Numbered from the stretch's first letter, positions 34,625-45,738 are shown. The stretch is 64,000 nt of DNA from Strigamia acuminata (GCA_949358305.1 OX442320.1:5782259-5846258), one strand, 5' to 3'. Translations and numbers: made by a program. Notes: generated by a model from the sequence alone, not told the origin.

Positions 34625-34836
34625 GTATGGAGTGTTTTCAAAGTCAATCTAAGGAAAATTAAAGATTTGTACAAGAATTTAGTGCTCAAAAATAAAGTTC
34701 ATTACTCACAAGCTTACTTCCGACTTTCACTTTCGTTTTTCTGACACATTGTTGTTGACAGCGTGCGTGCTTGTTGCATTGTTGTCGTCCATATCTGAAA
34801 AAATTCAAAATTGCAAGTGATTCTCTAACTTCTCCT

Positions 34837-36820
34837 ATGTCAAGCCCAATTTGGATCAAAATACTCATCAAATCGTTAGCTGCGGTCGGATGTATTTCCA
34901 CGGTTCTAAGCTACAAAGTCAACAATCATCTCTTCGAAGTGGCTGCATCGGATGAGGACCGGTATCCTTGTCCCGCACCTAAGAGAAGTCAAACTCCATG
35001 GAATCATAACTGGGATAAGTATACAAGACATATAATCAAACACATAAAATGGAAATAAATCGTCAATCTTCTGAATTGCAGTCGAGCGCCTCAACCGTGT
35101 GCTGAATCCGAAGTACACAATCCTCAGAAAACTAAAGCTAAGATAAGCAAAATAAAATGAATACTTTGATGTTTAGATATCAGTCAAGTCTTCTGGATGT
35201 GGCGATTCCTGTCAAGTCGATGCGAAAGCCACAAGAACAGTGAAGAGAAACATTTTTCTTATCCGACATGGACATTTCAGGAAATCTAACGGACGTTTAT
35301 CCCATAAAGGTTAAACCTAATGCAATCAAAACTATACCGTATTACCCCACTTTGGAGGACATGACCTAAAACCGCGAGTTCAACCACGATGCCCGATAAT
35401 AAGAGCCCCAATTTTCCAGCAAGAATTCGACTTTTATGGCATGTAGAATGGTTAAATTAGCATTTTAGGGCATGCCCTTTAAAGTGGGATAATATGGTAT
35501 ACACATCAGGGGCAGACTGACCATATAGGCAATCCGGCATCTCCCGAAGTGCCCAAATGAATGAAATAGACCCCCGTTTGTACACTTAACCACTTATAGC
35601 GTATTACCACGCTTATTGCCGCATTTCGGTGTAGTGGAAGTATTACCGGCATGCCGATAAACCCTGTTTTTAACGGCATGCCGGTGTAAGTGAGAACAAT
35701 TTTTTTTTAACGCATATTTAGATGTCCAAGATGTAGGAAATTGGCCTAAATTTAGTAGTAATCTTCAGAATATCAAGAAAACTTAAATTTCAGGCTCAAA
35801 TTTTAACATAATTAATCATCTGGGCTATTTTAGACAAAAAACAAAAAACCTTTGCCCAACAGCATGCCACAATAAGCTGGGTAATACGGTATACAGTCGA
35901 AAGTCTTTATAACGAATCGCAAGGGACCCGAAAAATCAATTCGTTATAACGAGAATTCGTTATATCGAAATTATTTAACATGGTGTTCTATGGCCAGCCA
36001 ACCAAACCGGTCAATTTTAGATATTCATTATATTGATAATTCTTTATATCGCGATTCGTTATAGAGAGTTTCGACTGTATTAAACTTTTTTTCTGGAGTT
36101 GCCTCGCACCAGTGTCCTAAATTCCACTCAGAATTGACATGCTACAATGGTGCCTTTGTGTAATTGAAAATTTATATTCAAACAGGGAAATTGCAAGCGC
36201 TGTTGACCGGCGAAAGATTAGAGAACTTGGGTTTCAAGTACAACCCCATTTTGTATACTTCGACCATGACGAGGGCTCGGGAAACTTCTGAAATAATCAA
36301 AGTGATGATTCCTCGCCTTAAAATCAAACAAATTTCGAAGATCTGCGAAGGAATTCCATTCATGCCAGACCCTGCGCCTGGACACATTCCACTAGAAGAG
36401 GCAAATATTCAATAGAGATTGAATGATGTGTAGATATTTTTGATAAATTTTTTTGTTTGCAAATGTATAGAAACTGAAAAGAGATGGAGATAGGACTGAA
36501 ATGGCGTTTTCTAAGTATTTTCACAGAGCAGACGACAAGCAGACTCGGGATTCGTACGAATTGATGGTGTGCCATTCGAATGTCATCCGATATTTTGTTT
36601 GTAGGTAATGTCGACAAAATTGGGTTGTGTTGGGTGTTGGAATTATTTCTTTGTGTTATTCTTGTGGTTTAGAGCGTTGCAGTTCACACCGGACGCTTGG
36701 ACACGATTTAGTCTGCATAATTGCAGCATCACGTGGCTGGTGATTCATCCCGATGGTCGTGTCGAACTAAAATCATTGGGTGATTCCGAACATTTGCCGG
36801 AAGATTTGATTACCACGTGA
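34837..36820 (+). CDS. PGAM5: PGAM5-like protein phosphatase, array copy b (6 exons)
   Basis: Exons: 34837-35018, 35082-35112, 35177-35309, 36186-36400, 36471-36604 and 36673-36820; 280 residues. The N terminus carries a hydrophobic anchor ([17 protein letters not shown]) and WNHNWDN. Catalytic RHG is in [11 protein letters not shown]; then [19 protein letters not shown], the second His in [13 protein letters not shown] and [20 protein letters not shown]. All key residues are kept. Compared with copy a it has two extra introns, one after the RHG exon; this 876-base intron holds a small pogo-like MITE. The intron after PLEE begins with GC (GAAGAG, then GCAAAT), a GC-AG intron in phase 0. Confidence 0.94.
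35894..36077. mobile_element. 184-bp pogo/Tigger-like MITE
   Basis: Terminal inverted repeats begin CAGTCGAAAGTCTTTATAAC and end ATAGAGAGTTTCGACTG, flanked by TA on both sides (35892-35893 and 36078-36079). The CAGTCGAA..TATAACGAA end is typical of pogo-type Tc1/mariner relatives. No ORF. It lies in an intron of PGAM5-like copy b. Confidence 0.8.
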
Positions 36821-37393
36821 ATTGGCAAACGTTTCCCAGATTCCTTGGCTTGTTCTAGAAATTACATCAATTGTTTTTTTAAAATTATTTGAGAATATAG
36901 TAATGAATACGAATAAAATGGTTAAATTTAGCACGACTTTGTACTTATTTTTACATCACTCCAGATGCAACGTCCCAAAGTTCTCTTTTGTTCACGCATT
37001 GCTTGTTTTCGAATTCAATTTAATCCATCCTGTAAAGAAATAAAAATGAGTGAATGTATATATTTCAGTTTTGCAAAATAAAATTTAAAAGCGCTTTAGT
37101 AAATGAAAACGCGATTGCTAGTTCCAGACTTGTCCGTAGATGGCGAATGTTTTTGTTTAACTCTCAAATCAAAATTTCGGGTATAAAATTTACAGGATTG
37201 AAATCTGAAGTTTATTTCATTTCATTTTCATAAATATCTTACCAAGATCGCTATTCGCTATGAATCATTAGCCAGAAATCCTTTAACACAAGTAAATCCA
37301 TCGAAATAACTAATTTCAAGTCGATTTAATATTTGTGTACTCGTTACAGAACACCATTGTTGCTTCACCATCAAATAATATTCAAAATTCAAA
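36821..37393. other. intergenic between PGAM5-like copies b and c
   Basis: No gene seen. It includes an AATAAA near 36913 that may end copy b and a CGTAGATGGCGAATG word (about 37135) related to the CTCF-like words elsewhere. Confidence 0.5.
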
Positions 37394-39587
37394 ATGACAT
37401 CAATTTTTACCAATTTATTGAGCAAAACTTCGGCCGCAATTGGAGGAACGTTCGCCGTTTTCTATTTCAAACTGAACAAAGACTTATTTCATGTCAACGC
37501 GGCGGATGCTGGAGATTCACCGGAAGCGGCTGCAGACTATCCCTATCCCGCACCTCAAAAAAGCAATACCGCATGGAATAACAACTGGGACAAGTAAAAA
37601 TACCCCAAAAAAATACATAAAAATAAACGAAAACATTAAAATACTTGAATATTTCAGACGAGAACCTTGTGTAATGACTGCATCCGAAGTAAAAACTAAA
37701 AATTCCCAAACACAATCAAAATAATCAATAAATATTTCAAATTCAGGCTTCGCCCAGATCCTCAGGATCCGGTGATTGTCACGAATGCGAAGCGCAGGAA
37801 CAATCAAGACCGACAGCTAAAAGAAATATCTTTCTAATCCGTCACGGCCAATATCATAAAAAAAGCGGAAAGTTAACTTCCACAGGGAAAAAACAGTCTA
37901 TATTGACCGGTGAAAGATTAAAAGAATTGGCCCATCCATACGAAACTATGATGTATAGTTCGAGCATGAACAGGGCCATCGAAACCGCCATGATGATCAG
38001 AAGGTCCCATTGGGACATGGAAATTATGACAAGTAATTGGATTCGTGAGGGTGCTCCGTGTTTACCGGAGCCCACTTTTGACATCCGAGCACCAACAGCA
38101 GAAGTAAAAAAAAAAATATTTTTTATTATTCATTGATTTATTTGTAAACGTTTAGCAAATTCAAGCGGGTAGTATCAGGATTGAACATGCTTTTTGCAAA
38201 TATTTTTATCGGGCTGATTCAAAACAGAAAGAGGATTCTTATCAATTGATGGTTTGCCATTCCAATGTGATACGATATTTTGTGTGCAGGTTGGTTTTCT
38301 GCGAAAATTATAGTGCTCGAAATGGAAATAATGCCAGTTGAAAATTTTAAAAAATAATTCGTATTATTCCAAAATCGTAAAAGAAAATATACAGGGTGAA
38401 CAAAAAGTCTATCACTATAGTAAATATTTCTGAAAGTGCTGACAATTCATCTGATCTAATGATGGTAAAGTATTAAAGTTGGGTGGGGCAATCTTTTGGT
38501 GACCCGAAATTTGACTTTGGGATGTTCCTTCAAGGTCATTGGGAAATTATCTCGGAAACCGTTAGAGATAGACAGAAATTTCCAATTGTAAACTTGTACA
38601 GCAACATTTGTTTAGTCTAAAAATGACTAATTCTCAAATCTTTTGTACTAAAATTTTTTAAGAAAATTGCAATTGAAAAAGTAGACACAAGTCAAAAGAT
38701 AACATGGCCAAAATTGAAAAAGTGCCTAAAAAGTGCTGATTAGACGTAAAATGACCCAAAAAATCGATTCCCCTGGTCGGAGTTTGCATATCCGGCACCG
38801 GTGCAGAGATATGGGCAGAAAACTGAATTTTTTTATGACTTTTTCTTTTCAAAACTACTTTTTCAATTGCAATTTTCTTAAAAATTTTTAGTACAAAAGA
38901 TTTGAGAATTAGTCATTTTTAGACTAAACAAATGTTGCTCTACAAGTTTACAATTGGAAATTTCTGTCTATCTCTAACGGTTTCCGAGATAATTTCCCAA
39001 TGACCTTGAAGAAACATCCCAAGGTCAAATTTCGGGTCACCAAAAGATTGCCCCACCCAACTTTAATACTTTATCATCATTAGATCAGATGAATTGTCAG
39101 CACTTTCAGAAATATTTACTGTAGTGATAGACTTTTTGTTCACCCTGTATGCAGGGTGAACCAAAAGTCTGTTCCCCCCTCAAATATTTCCTCAGCAGTT
39201 GCATCTACATCGTATAGGAAGTTGGGTGAGAGCAATCCAATGATGTCATCAAATTGGGAGTTTCCCGGTGGCCCGTGGCCGTTGTGGCCTGTCCCGACTT
39301 CATTAATTCTGGCCCGGACACCCAGATTTCCCGGCAATAAATTTGTTCCCAGTCCAGCCCTGGTCGAAAGGAACCCAGATCGAAGATAATCCGCCCACTG
39401 TAAAGTAAAGCTTTCTATTTCTTTTTCTTTTTGCAGGGCTCTGCAGTTTGCACCGGATGCATGGATGCGATTATCGTTGAAGAATTGCAGTATCACGTGG
39501 CTCGTAATTCATCCTGACGGCCGCGTCGAACTGAAATCACTAGGCGATGCCGAACACCTGCCGACAGAATTGTTAACCCTCGGTTGA
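37394..39587 (+). CDS. PGAM5: PGAM5-like protein phosphatase, array copy c (5 exons)
   Basis: Exons: 37394-37593, 37658-37688, 37747-38103, 38156-38289 and 39437-39587; 290 residues, the longest copy. The N terminus has a hydrophobic stretch ([13 protein letters not shown]) and WNNNWDK. Catalytic RHG is in [12 protein letters not shown], followed by [17 protein letters not shown], the second His in [13 protein letters not shown] and [20 protein letters not shown]. All key residues are kept. Unlike copies b, f and g the RHG segment is not separated from the next block by an intron. The 1.15-kb last intron contains a 756-bp foldback element and further repeat fragments. Confidence 0.94.
38392..39147. 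mobile_element. 756-bp foldback element with mariner-type ends
   Basis: Almost the whole element is one inverted repeat: the left arm from CAGGGTGAACAAAAAGTCTA (38392) is matched by the right arm ending AGACTTTTTGTTCACCCTG (39147), each arm near 300 bases with a short unpaired centre. TA flanks both ends (38390-38391 and 39148-39149). The CAGGGTG ends recall mariner elements. No transposase. A second related end (CAGGGTGAACCAAAAGTCTG) begins at 39152. Confidence 0.88.
39150..39370. repeat. fragments of dispersed repeats in intron 4 of copy c
   Basis: After a truncated relative of the foldback end (39152) comes a copy of the family seen in copy a intron 3 (CCCAGTCCAGCCCTGG near 39350). Non-coding. 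Confidence 0.6.
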
Positions 39588-39848
39588 AAAAATTGCTCAA
39601 AATATTTACTCATTTTTCCATCTGTGTACAAATTTAATTCAAACAACAATGCCATAATAAATAGTGATAAATGATAAACAAACGATTTGTTTCATGAGTT
39701 CTAAAATGCGCCGCTAGGAGCTTGGATCTCGTGCGCCATTTTGTTCCTTAAAAATCCAAAATTTTTCGTGTACAACGAAGACCCCCCGAAAAATTAAACT
39801 TAAATCTTAAAAAATTCGTTTCGCATTTACATTTTGAGCATTTTTTAT

Positions 39849-41261
39849 ATGACTGTCCCAATTTGGAGAGGTTTAATCAATGGATTAGCAACGGCAGGAG
39901 CTACCGCCATTACCCTCGCAATCCACAGATTGAACAATGGTTTCTGCTACACCGACGGCCTGCAACGGGGCCCGCAGTGGAACAAAGACTGGGACGGGTA
40001 AACAAACCTGGAATTTCGGGTCAATTCATCTGAGTTTTAATTTGTCTGTCCGCAGGAAACAACTGGAACATTTGTTTAAACCCAAAGGATCAGATTTTCG
40101 CAGCCACCGGAACATAATACTCATTACAAATGGACAAATGAATCGAGACAAAAAATTAACAACTCTAGGTTAAAATTGTATAAATTGTACAAGTTAATAA
40201 TGAATCAATTCTAGGGGATATTCAGAAATGACTTACTCACAATATTTTCAACCCAAAAATGCATTTGCAGGCGGAAAAATGCGTTTTTATGGGGGAGAAA
40301 AATTAATTTTGAGCAGAAAACTTGCATTTTCACACGAAACAATGCATTTTCCAGTGAAATAATGCATTTTCATGTGGAAAAAAATGTGAAAAAAGCCATT
40401 TTCATGTGAGAAAAGTGTGAAAAAATGCATTTTCCAGTGAAATAATGCATTTTCATGTGAAAAAATGCATTTTTTGACCAGGGGACCCTTTAGGCCCAGC
40501 ACATTTACCTTAATCCGGCCCTGATTCAATTGATTGTAAAACAGGACAACAGCAGGCGGAATTGACCGCTTATAGATTGTCGACATTAAAACACGACTAC
40601 AACCACTTCATCCAAACTTCTGACGGTGCTAACTGCTTGGAAACTGCGAACATCATCGCGAATCATCTCAGGCCTAAGAAATGCGCAACGACGTACGAAG
40701 CTCTTCGCGACGGAGTTGCGATTGAACCGGATCCACCGTTGGCGCACTGGATCACGGAATCCGGTGATCCCGCACCGGTAAATCCATAGCCTCGAAGCAT
40801 GTCGTCGGTTAATCGAATTTGTACGAATTTCAGGGTTTATTCAAAAATGGATCGAGAATGGAATTTGCGTTTCGCTCGTTGTTTTATAGGTCCAACGTCG
40901 ACGAGAAACACGATACGTATGATATCGTTGTTACACATCCGAATGTGATACGATATTTCATTTGCCGGTGATTTTAAGCGATTTCAAATTCCCGTACATT
41001 TGCGAGTGGCTTTTTGACGCAGACATAAACTCACAAGTGTACTAGAATCGGAAGTAATCGACTTTGTCTCGCTTTTTCTCTTTTTAAGGTTTTTAAATTC
41101 CGTTTTTTAGAGTGTTGCAGTTGCCTCCTGAAGCGTGGCTACGATTTTCTTTGCGTAATTGTAGTATCACGTGGATTCAGATTGCCTCCGACGGTTACGT
41201 GAGGGCGAAAGAAATCGGTGTATGCGGCCATCTTCCAAAAGGCCACATTACCGAGTTTTGA
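39849..41261 (+). CDS. PGAM5-like predicted pseudophosphatase, array copy d (5 exons)
   Basis: Exons: 39849-39997, 40056-40168, 40545-40777, 40834-40967 and 41111-41261; 259 residues with all junctions in phase and no stops. The hydrophobic N terminus (LINGLATAGATAITLAI) and WNKDWDG motif are kept. The catalytic RHG is replaced: the segment reads RNIILITNGQMN, so the Arg and the phospho-accepting His are Thr and Asn. The acidic position is RDGVA and the second His survives in VVTHPNVIRYFIC. The C-terminal [20 protein letters not shown] is well conserved. An intact reading frame with an ablated active site suggests a pseudoenzyme, perhaps a partner of active copies. The wider SHxxxR signature (HSTMxRAxET) is also lost. 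Confidence 0.9.
40200..40480. repeat. degenerate repeat in an intron of copy d
   Basis: Words of the type AATGCATTTTCATGTGAAAA recur about eight times at irregular spacing between copy d exons 2 and 3. Non-coding. Confidence 0.7.
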
Positions 41262-41475
41262 AATTTTTCAAAATGTATCTCATCAAGTTTGTAATAAAGA
41301 TAATTAATTTGGGTTTTATTTGTGAAAAATTATTCCAAAATATACTGCACAAGAAATTTAATATTTAAAAAAGTAACTCTTTCTGGTTTTAGTTTTACAA
41401 CGGCGGCCATTTGCATTGCACGCTCGCACACAAATATCGCGTTTTATTTTTATTATTTTAGAACATTTTTCTCAC

Positions 41476-41580
41476 ATGATTTGGCACAGAATTGCTAATA
41501 AAAGACTAGCTGCAATAGGAATCACAACAGCCGTATTTATCCACATGCCTCCTATTCAAATTTCGCGCCTGTAGGAGTGT
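41476..41580 (+). pseudogene. remnant of a PGAM5-like first exon
   Basis: An ATG at about 41478 opens MIWHRIANKRLAAIGITTAV, resembling the N-terminal anchor exon of neighbouring copies (compare KSLAAVG in copy b), then hits a stop before any WDxNWD motif. No later exons follow before copy e. I read it as the leftover of an eighth copy. Confidence 0.6.
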
Positions 41581-41760
41581 CGTCATGCAATACCGCAGCA
41601 ACAACGTCATTCGGCAGAATCTAAACAATATATTCACGTGTTTATAATTCTTTTAAAGCAAAATTAAGAGTCAACAAGATTCACTCGTTTTTTTAAAAAT
41701 CGGCGGACATTTATTTTGTGTTTTTATTGCTAGCAATTCATTAAAATACCAGCTTCGAAT

Positions 41761-43087
41761 ATGGCGGCGCCCATTTGGAGTAAATCACTAATAAAAGGCC
41801 TAACCGCCGTTGCGAGTACTCTTGGCGTCGTAACGTATAAAATAAACAGCGATTTGTGTTATGCCGATGCCCCAAAAGCATCCGGTATTCCATGGGATCA
41901 CAATTGGGACAAGTGATTAAAAAAAATGAAACAAATGTTTGAGTTTATTTATATATTTGTATTTTTAGATTGGTACCAACAGTGAAAAGAAATCTTTTTC
42001 TTATTCGACATGGAGAATACAACGATAAAGATTGTGAATTGCCATTGACGAGACTGGGCTTAGAACAAGCGAAGATTACCGGAGAGAGACTTAACGAATT
42101 GGGATTACCGTACACCAAACTGATTCACTCGACCATGCTAAGAGCCCACCAAACTGCGGATGTCATAAGAACTGTCATCAAACCCATGCCTGTGTTTCAG
42201 AGCGAATTGATTCGCGAGGGAGTTCCAGTGAGGCCAGACCCTGAGACGACCTTTTGGCGCCCATCACAACAGGTTTGAAAATGACGCGCGACTGCGAAGT
42301 AAGAATTCATTGCTGGGGAGCAAAAGGGGGTGCTTGTTGGAAAGCGGTTTAATTTCGCACTTTTAAGAAGCAAGAATGCACTTTTAAGAGCAAAAATTGA
42401 TTTTAAGAATTAATAAAATAATTTTAAACCCCGAAAATCTAATTTTAACTTCAAAAGTTCATTTATTTCAGTCCAAAACTCCATTTTCTATCCCAAAAAT
42501 TCATTTTTACCTTCAAAAATTCATTTTTACCTCCAAAAATTCATTTTTACCCCCAAAAATTCATTTTTACCCCGAAAAATTCATTTTTACCCCGAAAAAG
42601 TCATTTTTATTTCCAAAAATTCATTTTTACCCCCAAAAATTCATTTTTACCCCCAAAATTTATTTTTTTTTATCCCAAAAATCCAATTCTCTTAACTGTA
42701 ATGGAGATGCTATACAACGTTTTTTGTTTTCTTATCTTACAGCAACTGGCTGAAGGCGTGCCTAGACTCGAAAACGCATTTGAAGAATATATTCATCGGG
42801 CTGATACCAGCGACGAAAGTGACGTTTATGAAATCATCGTTTGTCATGCAAACGTGATTCGATTTTTCGTTTGCAAGTACTACATAGATTTTCTTACACG
42901 TCAATTTAGGATTGTAATTTATTTACTCAATTCTTCTAGAGCGTTACAGGTGTCACCAGCAGCGTGGCTAAGATTTACATTACACAATTGTAGTATCACG
43001 TGGATCGTGATACACCCGGACGGCCGCGTCGAAGTAAAAGCCATCGGTGACTGCGGTCACATACCACGCGACAAATTAACCACATAA
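41761..43087 (+). CDS. PGAM5: PGAM5-like protein phosphatase, array copy e (4 exons)
   Basis: Exons: 41761-41912, 41969-42272, 42743-42876 and 42940-43087; 245 residues, the most compact copy. Features: anchor (LIKGLTAVASTLGVVTY), WDHNWDK, catalytic RHG in RNLFLIRHGEYND, IHSTMLRAHQTADVI, REGVP, second His in [13 protein letters not shown], and [20 protein letters not shown]. All key residues are kept. The linker between the WDxNWD motif and the catalytic domain is only a few residues, shorter than in copies a-c. Intron 2 carries a 20-bp satellite and a segment shared with the intergenic DNA of the fucolectin-like array. Confidence 0.94.
42300..42680. repeat. shared segment plus 20-bp satellite in intron 2 of copy e
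   Basis: 42310-42480 (GGGTGCTTGTTGGAAAG, GCAAGAATGCACTTTTAAGA, CAGTCCAAAACTCC) is closely related to 47948-48110 and 58200-58350. It is followed by about ten copies of a 20-bp unit, CCCCAAAAATTCATTTTTAC. Confidence 0.85.
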
Positions 43088-43369
43088 CAGCACACGTCCG
43101 CCATTTTTAATATTTTTTATCGAAATTCTAGAGTTTTATAGTATTTTTACAACTCTTTTTACGAGCGGTTAAAAACTAGTTGTTTAAAAATAAATGTAGT
43201 TCAAGAGTATATGAAATAAACATTTGAAATCGGGTTTTAGTGTTACCCTTTGTTTTGTTTGCGCGCTCTATTAACAATTATTAGCGCGAATCGCGAATCG
43301 TTCTTAGAAATTTGAAGTTATCCGACAACTCTATTCAGTTTTACATTTTTATAAACATTTCATTTCATC

Positions 43370-44437
43370 ATGACGATCTCAATTTGGTCAAAACTGCTAA
43401 TGGCTCCGATAGCCGGTGCCATTGGTTTGATGGTTTGTCATGATGTCTGCCATGCTTACGTTCCATGGGACCCAAACTGGGATAAGTTAAAATGAGCTAA
43501 AGCTACGAATTGAACGCAATTTTAATTTAATTCCTTTTATTTGCAGTCGAGAGTTCTTATATCAATCTAGCTCCAGCTATACCAACGCATCAAGTAAGCA
43601 GAATCAAAAAAAAAAACATTCTAGTCTAGTTGTGAATTCACAACTATACTGGAATTGGTAGGCCTAATCTTTTAATGTTTCTTTTCAAGAAAGGAGAGTT
43701 CATAGAAACATTTTTCTCGTTCGACATGGACATTATTTCCACAACGAAGATGGATTGTCATTTTTAGGTGATTTAAGTTGTTAATTATTTACGAATTTTG
43801 ATTATTTTATTTACTTCAGGCAAACAACAGGCGGAAATTGTTGGTCAAAGATTCCAAGAATTGAGTTTTTGCTACGAATCGATTTATTATTCGGGCTTGT
43901 TAAAAAGAGGCAAAGAAACGAGTGAAATAATCGCAAGATTCATTCCAGGAATTGAAACAATCCCATGCGGTGCACTCCACAAAGGAGATCCCATCGCGCC
44001 AGTGCCAACTGGCAATTGGGTACCACTAACACCTGAAGTAATCAAACTAAAAACTATTGCGTATTCGTGAAACTCATCAATCGGGTTTTAGCAATTAATG
44101 GAAGATGGCTGCAGAATTGAGAAGGCTTTTCGCAAATACTTTTTTCGTCCTGATCCTGAACAGACGCAGAATTCGTACGAAATAATCGTTCTACCGTCAA
44201 ACGTCATACGTTATTTCGTGTGCAGGTATTTTTTTTTTTTATCAACAACAAAATGCAAAATTCGCTAAGTTTCGTTTTTTCAGATTGATGCAATTTCCGC
44301 CGGAAGCGTGGGGACGATTTTCCCTGCACAATTGCAGCATTACGTGGGTCCGTATCCATAAAGATGGCAAAGTATCGTTGCACTCTGTCGGCGATTTCGG
44401 ACACATCCCGACTCACAAAATCACTCCCTGGGTGTAA
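43370..44437 (+). CDS. PGAM5-like predicted pseudophosphatase, array copy f (6 exons)
   Basis: Exons: 43370-43485, 43547-43593, 43690-43767, 43820-44037, 44092-44225 and 44284-44437; 248 residues, no stops. It has the anchor ([15 protein letters not shown]), WDPNWDN identical to human at the motif, and RHG in [12 protein letters not shown]. The second catalytic His is lost: VVCHANVIR of other copies reads [13 protein letters not shown]. The acidic active-site position is HKGDP (Lys for Glu), and the conserved HSTMxRAxET reads [11 protein letters not shown]. The C-terminal block ([20 protein letters not shown]) is normal. Probably phosphate-binding but inactive. It shares these changes with copy g, so the loss predates their duplication. 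Confidence 0.9.
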
Positions 44438-44601
44438 TTGCTGATTTTTAAAACAATATTTGTTATTTTGTACATATGCACATTGTTTATAATCCACGAG
44501 CATTTGCTCCGCATTTTTCAATAAATCGAAATTTCGAGTAGACACAGCTGGGAGAATTTCCAGCTTGCTTTCTAAAAATAAATTCTACTTTCTTCTGCAC
44601 A

Positions 44602-45664
44602 ATGTTCAACACAACGAGCACAATTTGGTCAAAATTTCTAGCGCCAGCGGCGGCCATCTTTGGACTCATCGCCTTCCATGATGTCTGCCATGCAACTCAC
44701 GTTCCATGGGACAAAAACTGGGATTAGTTAAGGAGAGTTTAGTGTTAGATTAACCTTTTTTGATGTTTTTTTTTATTCAGTCTTGAAGCTGAAACAGAAA
44801 AATCAGTCGCATGCAAGTTTGGATTCAGGTTGAAATCAAATCGCAACCTTTTCTTTGTCCGCCATGGACATTATGAAGACAAGCAAAGCGGTTTATCGTG
44901 TCTAGGTTATTAAAATCCATTCGTTTATTTCATTTTGCTTTGATTTTATATCATTTCTTTCATTTGTTTATTTAAATAGGCAAAGAACAGGCGAAATTTG
45001 CCGCTCGAAGACTGAAGGAAATGCGGCTGCCGTACAATTCGATCAGTTATTCGGGCACGTTACAACGAGGTAAAGAAACGAGTAGAATTATCGCCAGGTG
45101 TCTCCCCGGAGTGAAACAATATCCGTGCGATTTGATCCACTCCGGAGTTCCGATTCAACCGGTACCAGAATTTGATATGTCTTCGATCACACCCGAAGTA
45201 ACCAGCTTTTTTTTAAAAATAATTTTTAGTGAATTTATTGATGGTTTATTGATGGTTTTTAGGAAGTAGAGATGGACGGGAATAGAATGGAAGAGGCATT
45301 TCACAAATATTTCTACAGACCTGGTCAAAATCAGTCAATGGATTCGTATGAAATCATTGTTTGTCCTGCAAATGTCATACGATACTTTGTTTGCAGGTAA
45401 TTTAAACGATTCCGAATTCCAGTACGCTTGTGAACGGGGATTTCGGTCCGTAGACTCACAACTGTACTGGAATTTAAAATGGTGGATTTTTGACTCGCTT
45501 TTTTATGTTTTTTCAGAGCAATGCAGTTTCCACCGGAGGCCTGGCGACGATTTTCATTGCATTCTTGTAGTATTACGTGGCTACAGATCGGCGATGATGG
45601 TACCGTCACGATGTATGGCTTCGGTGACTTTGGACATCTTCCAAATGAAAAACTGACATTATAA
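44602..45664 (+). CDS. PGAM5-like predicted pseudophosphatase, array copy g (5 exons)
   Basis: Exons: 44602-44726, 44781-44905, 44980-45197, 45263-45396 and 45517-45664; 249 residues, no stops. Closest to copy f: anchor [14 protein letters not shown] followed by HDVCHA, WDKNWDY, RHG in [29 protein letters not shown] (Ser for the acidic residue) and [12 protein letters not shown] with Pro for the second catalytic His. The C terminus reads [20 protein letters not shown]. Copy f's exons 2 and 3 are a single exon here. A piece of its last exon is found again, degraded, in the fucolectin-like array at 48115-48190 and 58372-58445. Confidence 0.9.
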
Positions 45665-45738
45665 AATCTCGGAATAATAATTTTGAAAATTAATATTTTG
45701 TGTATAAATTTATTTAAATAAATCAAATTCTCTGCACG

